A DNA stretch of 64,000 nucleotides. Origin: Lepisosteus oculatus (Eukaryota; Chordata; Actinopteri; Semionotiformes; Lepisosteidae). Numbering within the stretch: the stretch's first letter is position 1; every line of letters starts with the position of its first letter. A program made the translations under genes and the position numbers. The notes under the pieces are model-generated. The model had not been told where the DNA came from, made no database searches, and saw only the letters and a list, made by a program, of their open reading frames with translations. The DNA lies in NCBI RefSeq assembly GCF_040954835.1, contig NC_090703.1:8551001-8615000 (forward strand), written 5' to 3'. Below, in pieces: positions 58,601-64,000 of this stretch.

Positions 58601-59126
58601 GATGACGTTAACAGGTTGACCTCATCTCTCGCTCACTTTCATTAGGACAGCAGCAGGCTTTTAATCTTGAGCAAAATTTCCATACAAAAACATACATTCT
58701 TTATGATGAGTGTGTCATGGGTTGTAACCGTACTACAGTAGGTGTAAACAAGGTCAGAAAGTTTGGCAGTTAAGTCAGCCTTGGACAATTAGCCAAGAAC
58801 TCTGTTCTCTTTCATGTTGCTGAATTAAATATAGGATACATGAGTTACACCTCCAAACGTTAGGCCAGCTGGGAATGCACAAAATAGTAAAACACTTCTT
58901 GAGGGCCTAATTGTTAACTCCTAACAGGCGTAGGTTCCTTCACTATATAATTGTGCAGTTTATCTGGACAGCAACATATTAAAGTGAAGCCGATGAAAGA
59001 AATACAGTAGCAAGGCTGAGGGTTACTCAGTTGTATACAGTATATAAGTGCATCTGTATGTGTATATTATGCTAATTTGTAAAAGGAATACTTGCATCTA
59101 ATCTTGCACATCTTTCATTCATACAG
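55618..59126 (+). other. flvcr2: flvcr2 intron 3
   Basis: 3.5 kb without recognised genes or named repeats. A short TA microsatellite lies near 57450-57460. Confidence 0.7.
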
Positions 59127-59194
59127 GATTAAACGTTGGCTGCTTTTATGCTGTATCCACGCTGCTGAACAGGATGATTATTGAGCACTACCCT
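59127..59194 (+). CDS. flvcr2: flvcr2 exon 4 (TM7)
   Basis: 68 nt encoding GLNVGCFYAVSTLLNRMI then IEHYP. The Tyr of CFYAV aligns with human FLVCR2 Tyr325, the second aromatic residue of the choline site; counting without gaps, it is 223 residues after the TM1 Trp, as in human. It would be shared by the 1A and 1B forms. Borders are CAG|GA and CCT|GTAAGT. Confidence 0.93.
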
Positions 59195-59816
59195 GTAAGT
59201 CCCTGGATTCAAGTTAGTCTCACCTCTGCCTTCTGTGTTTTCCACACAGGGCAGTCAGAAAAGCCTCTTCTGGTGAGGAGTGAAGGGATTTAACCAGTGG
59301 AACTCAAATCAATCTCTGCTTATAGAGGGATTTATATCCCAATAACGTCACATTGGTCCCATTGAATTCCAGTTCACACAAGCTCATAATTCTTTGAATT
59401 GTCTTGAATTGACTTTTTGTAGGCTTTTTTAATATTATTTGTGTTCTTTGTTCACTTGGTTTTTCAGTGTTCATTTTCCTCTTTCAAGCATTCTACTGCC
59501 TGGATTTACACAAAGAACTCTTTGTGCAGGAAACAAAGTTTTATTTATATGTTTTTCTTGCCGATTTTGTTTAGAATTTACCGATTAATTTCAGAGCTTC
59601 GGAGTTCCTGAAACCTGTACTACAAGATATCATAAGCTTTATTCGTGAACGTGTGCTATAAAAACCGGGTTTGTTTACAGCTTTACTTGTTTCATATCAA
59701 CGAAAATGAGAAATTATGTAACTAGTAACCTGGAGTGTTAAGATTTGCTTAAACATGTTTGCGAAAAAGCAGGTACTGAACTCTGGCTAAACATGAGCCT
59801 TGTGTTTGCTCCCCAG
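59195..59816 (+). other. flvcr2: flvcr2 intron 4
   Basis: 622 bases, AT-rich, nothing else seen. Confidence 0.8.
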
Positions 59817-59920
59817 GGTGAGGAGGTGAATGCTGGGAGGATTGGCCTTACTTTAGTCATTGCTGGTATGGTGGGTTCTCTCATCTGTGGCATTTGGCTC
59901 GACAAAACCAAAACCTACAA
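59817..59920 (+). CDS. flvcr2: flvcr2 exon 5 (TM8)
   Basis: 104 nt encoding [20 protein letters not shown] then a hydrophobic stretch and WLDKTKTYK, the pseudo-repeat of motif A after TM8. It agrees nearly fully with mammalian FLVCR2 here. It ends phase 2 at ACAA|GTAAGA. Confidence 0.94.
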
Positions 59921-62900
59921 GTAAGACTGCTTTTCCGATTGCCGCTCGAAACATCCGTTGCCTCTTGCAGAGAAATTCAATAACACTTCAGACTCCCGGA
60001 GAAAGGCAGTCAAAAGAAGTATGCTCAAGTTAACCAATATTACAAAATACAATCCAAAATGAAGAAAAATGTAGCTTATCGCCAAATCATTAACAGATAG
60101 ATAGACTGTAGGGGGCAAACACTGAAAGTAAAGGAAAATTAATATTTTATTTTAGCACCAATAATTGGCTCGTCTCAGACAGTATCCCACACTTCACTGT
60201 AATGGTCTAGTAACCAGGTGATGCAGGACAATTTAGCCTGAACAATCCCCAAGTCTTTGCTCTGTTTTTGCCTACGTCTGATAAAGAGCTACAGTTGTTT
60301 TGCCTGTTAAGCTGAAGCATTTGTCTTGTGTTGTGATTAATTGTGGAAAACTAATCTAGTTTTTGCAGTTTAAAGGAATAAAATCTAGTTTATTAGTTAA
60401 GTCACCTTTCTTCTGACAACCACCTTAACAAACTCCATCAAGTTGGTACCTGTTGCCATGAGCAATGAGAATTTATTACCTTATTTCTGATGATTTCTCT
60501 ATAATACCCTGCTAACACAGCAATGCCAATACATCAGAAAAAAACGACATATCAATCATACGGAAATGGAAGACATTTTCCCCATTGTCAGACCTTCACT
60601 GTTCTCACCAGCAACTGATATGTTTCATGCTGTTAAAATACACATCCCCATTATCAATTTTTCTTGTGATGTCAACTCTACATCAGTGTACAGTATGCAA
60701 ATAAGGAAAAAGGATTTATTAGAATGGGACTCACACTACCATAACAGATAGCAGCACCTTAAAAATGCTCCTTATTCATGAATTGGAAATGGACAGATTT
60801 TACCGTTGTAGGATCGTACAGTAGATTGTGTGAATAGGTACAGCCACGTATGCAAACACTATTAAATTATGTAAACTCTATTAAAACAATCCGATATCCT
60901 GTTCTTATTTATTACTTTGATGTTCTTCATAGCCCAAACCTTCCATAATAGTCATAATATGCAAATATTACCCAATATGTGCTACTGAGGTTCGTGCAAT
61001 GGAGTTTGTATTCATTTGCCTTCTAATTCTCATTAAAGACTTGTTTTCACCATGGACTGAGGACTGTCGCTTCCCTCCAGTCAATAAGGCTCGTTGCCCT
61101 TGAATTGTCTTTAAAATCGCCTTTCCAAAGGCTCGTGGCTGGATGAATTGGAGAGGTTTTTTTTCTCCCAGTGCAAGCTTCTCGGAAGATCCCGAAAAAC
61201 CTAGTGCCACATCCGATAGATTTTCATTCCAATAGAGGTTGACAGCTTTTATTCAAACAGCCTTCCGGCTAAATCCTTGGGTTACGAAGCGTGGAAACTC
61301 ATGGAGAAGTACAGAATTTGTTTCCATTGTGGATTTAGCTAGGGATTATAGGAAGTTTTATTTGGCTTGGGTTTCGTAAATGCCGGATGGTCACCTTCTT
61401 AATTAGGTGGTTGCTTATCCTCCGTGAGCGAGCCGATATTGAATTCTTACCAAGATTTGTTTTTTTTTTTGCTTTCTGTGTGTTGTTTTTGTGACATACT
61501 TTATATTCCTCCAGCAAGCCAATTAATACCGCTTTGTTACACAGAGCAGTGACCTAATAGGCTGTTCAAAATAGCAGCCTAATATTCAGTTCATTCAAAT
61601 TCATTAGAAATATAAAGCAATAATGAGCTACTATTTTCCTATATAGTTCAATTAATTATACACTTAATATCTGATAAAAGGATTTGCTAATACTGGTACA
61701 GTGTTAATAATCATACCTAAGGCTTATTTAATAGTAAATCAATAGTAGATATAGGACAAATTCTGTTTTTAAACTGGTACATTAGATATAAGCATTAGCA
61801 AGCAATATTTTCCTGGAATTCACATTCTTGTTCTTGTAACACTTCTCTATACTGTATGATGAGTTTGGAAAAGGGTATTTGCTGATATCCTGATCTGTAT
61901 ATCACTTAAGATTATAGGACCTTCGAGATGTTTTTCTGAAATTCCTTTACACCCACAAAAGCAAACACACTGAAAAAAACATCTGCAGGTGAAGCTCAGC
62001 CACTGGAAATGTGAAACAGAGTTGCTCTTGGACGTTTCTTTTTGCATATCTTCAAGAATTGTAGTGTTACGTGTTCAAGATGTTTTTAGACACCTTTTGG
62101 ATTGCTGGTGTTAACAATTCCTTTTCATTAAAGACGGGGATTTAATTTTTGGCATATCTTACATAGTATTAAATTTAAAAAAAAAAAGTCTTTGCCGTGC
62201 ACTTCGCACAAACTATAGCCTTGGCACAAATATGTTGGGAAAAACAAGCCTTTAAATTGAACTGTTTTATTATCCAGCTACTGTCGCACTCCTCCCCAAC
62301 AGTCCATACAATAGGTCCACATTTAATTAGTCAGCACCTGAAGAAATAAACAGAGTGTCACCTGTAAGGCAAGGGAAAGAACACAACCTTGATCTGGGGT
62401 TTCTGCTCATTGAGTCATTTGAAGGACTAATGGGGGAAAAAAATCATTTTCACTAATTAGAACTAAAATAACCTGACAGCTATTACAGGAGAGAATCAAT
62501 ACATAAACTCTCCCCAGTGATTCATCTTTACCTCTTACGAACAATGGTTTCATGTAGCTCTGTAGTGTTTTACTCTGAAGACTTGTTGTCTTAGTAGTTT
62601 GCTTTCAGGGCTCCAAATGACTTCTTTTCAGTAGTTCTTGAGGGTTGGGGTTGATTATCCAGCTGCTTCATGCTGTCCTCAGGGTTCAGCTGTCTTTTTC
62701 CCCAGCATCTGTTCATTTGTGTTAAGTGTGTGCTTGGGGAAAGGTTTATCCCAGACCATAAGTACATTAAAGAACATTCTTGATATTCTTTCTTTCTCGT
62801 TGGCACACATTCGTACATACAGGCCCGTAAAATACCCTTCCACAAAAAAAGAGCCACTTCTAGTTTTCATGTCTTTCATTTCCTGTTGAACAGCTGTCAA

Positions 62901-63597
62901 TGCAATACTGTTCTCCTGTATCCTCGTGGACAGCACTGTCAGTTTCTGTATAGTCTGACAAGGGTCTGTAGTTAAGAATTACCAGATGGCCGAGACTTTT
63001 TCGATTCCTATTTTACAGGTGTCTTCAGTAATACGAATAAATTGCTGACCCTAGCAGTGATTAAGTTTGAAATGTCCACAGAGAAAGGTGTACATTTGAC
63101 ATTAACAAAATATCACTTCATAGAGAACATAGAGAAAATGTTCTCGTTCTCAAATAATAATAAAAATCATTGGAATGACCCCTATACTCCAGACAATACG
63201 GTAACAGGGCTGTTTACAACAGACCAGTGATAAGAATAGTTTAGGGTTTATAGAACTCAGCTAAGTCCTGTTTTCCTCTTCATGTGTGACTGTGTTGGCA
63301 GTGCTGATGAGGCCTGAAGTCTGTTTTCTTTGGGATTATCATCATTGTCACAGTTAGGCCTGCTCAAACTTTCAGAAGCTCTCCCCTGGCACTTTATTTC
63401 AATCCAGGGATCTAGTACTTTTCTGAAATTCTTCGCTTGTGCAATTTTATTGCTATTTACTTTGGGTTTGTTACAAACATACATCCGGGAGGTTTTGACC
63501 TCTTGTGACGTGTACATAAACTGTACATAGAGAGACTTGAATGGAAAAAATGCAACCACTCTTTCCTGACTGTTTTTTTTGGGGGTTCCTTCTCCAG
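59921..63597 (+). other. flvcr2: flvcr2 intron 5
   Basis: 3.7 kb, AT-rich, no exon or named repeat recognised. Confidence 0.7.
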
Positions 63598-63708
63598 ACA
63601 GACGACGCTGGCTGTATACTTGATGTCCTTCGTTGGGATGATCGTGTATGCTTTCACCCTTGGCCTGGGACACCTGTGGGTGGTGTTCATCACAGCCGCC
63701 TTGCTGGG
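63598..63708 (+). CDS. flvcr2: flvcr2 exon 6 (TM9, start of TM10); gene continues past window
   Basis: 111 nt encoding [20 protein letters not shown] then [17 protein letters not shown], as in mammalian TM9-TM10. Borders are CTCCAG|A and CTGGG|GTAAGA. The remaining helices and C-terminus lie beyond the right edge, so the coding region is incomplete here. Up to this point form A has about 346 codons and form B about 378. Confidence 0.94.
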
Positions 63709-64000
63709 GTAAGACCTGAGCCTACCCTGAGGGGCAGATACTGTAATCCACCCTGCTTCCCTGCTCTTTCCAGTATCCCGAATGGAAAAGAAGGTCTGCT
63801 TAGTGCCCCAATCCCCTTAAGGTGGTGGCAGGATAATCCTGATCTGCCACAGTTCCTGTCACCTGCCTGTAGCAGAGGGGGATGTAGCCACCTCTTCCTC
63901 TGAATCCTCACTTAGACCAGCCTGGACCCACTGCTGTTCTAGTGGGCCTCACGATCGATCCTCTTTCTTTTCATTCTGTTTGTGATGGAATCATTTGGAT
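63709..64000 (+). other. flvcr2: flvcr2 intron 6, left part
   Basis: Intron start to the window edge, no further exon visible. Confidence 0.75.

Overview
The window is vertebrate nuclear DNA. Its genes are split by introns with GT/GC...AG borders, repeats are interspersed throughout, and vertebrate families are recognisable. Gene order is jdp2, then batf, then flvcr2, all on the plus strand. This matches the JDP2-BATF-FLVCR2 block that I know from human 14q24.3. The repeats (a 5S-rRNA-derived SINE, a V-SINE, the TTTATTGATCCC-type repeat) point to a ray-finned fish. A non-teleost such as a gar or bowfin is my best guess, but it is not proven.

Layout: 1-0.93 kb is a promoter-like stretch with a TATA box and a possible non-coding first exon. 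9.8-13.2 kb holds all three jdp2 coding exons (164 aa) and the 3'UTR. 14.79-15.14 kb is a complete-looking 7SL (SRP) RNA gene with an upstream CRE and a T4 terminator. 15.5-25.9 kb is repeat-rich intergenic DNA, including a V-SINE nested in an older repeat, a LINE remnant and a long TAA microsatellite. 26.2-36.1 kb is batf (three coding exons, 124 aa) with a long 3'UTR. 38.2-64 kb is flvcr2, which runs off the right edge after coding exon 6.

The most interesting feature is in flvcr2. Two complete, divergent first coding exons lie in tandem (1A at 38249-38812, 1B at 45185-45844) ahead of one set of exons 2-6. Both end in the same phase at the same Asn-Gln and can join exon 2 at 50618 in frame. 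The pair therefore predicts two transporters with different N-terminal domains (TM1-4 and the start of TM5) on a shared remainder. Exon 1A keeps the Gln that lines the choline site in mammalian FLVCR1/2; exon 1B has Thr there. Exon 1A also uses a GC splice donor.

jdp2 and batf encode small AP-1-family bZIP proteins, each with a 105-nt bZIP exon cut at the same place. flvcr2 encodes an SLC49 major-facilitator choline/ethanolamine (earlier: haem-linked) transporter. The 7SL gene is an independent Pol III unit.
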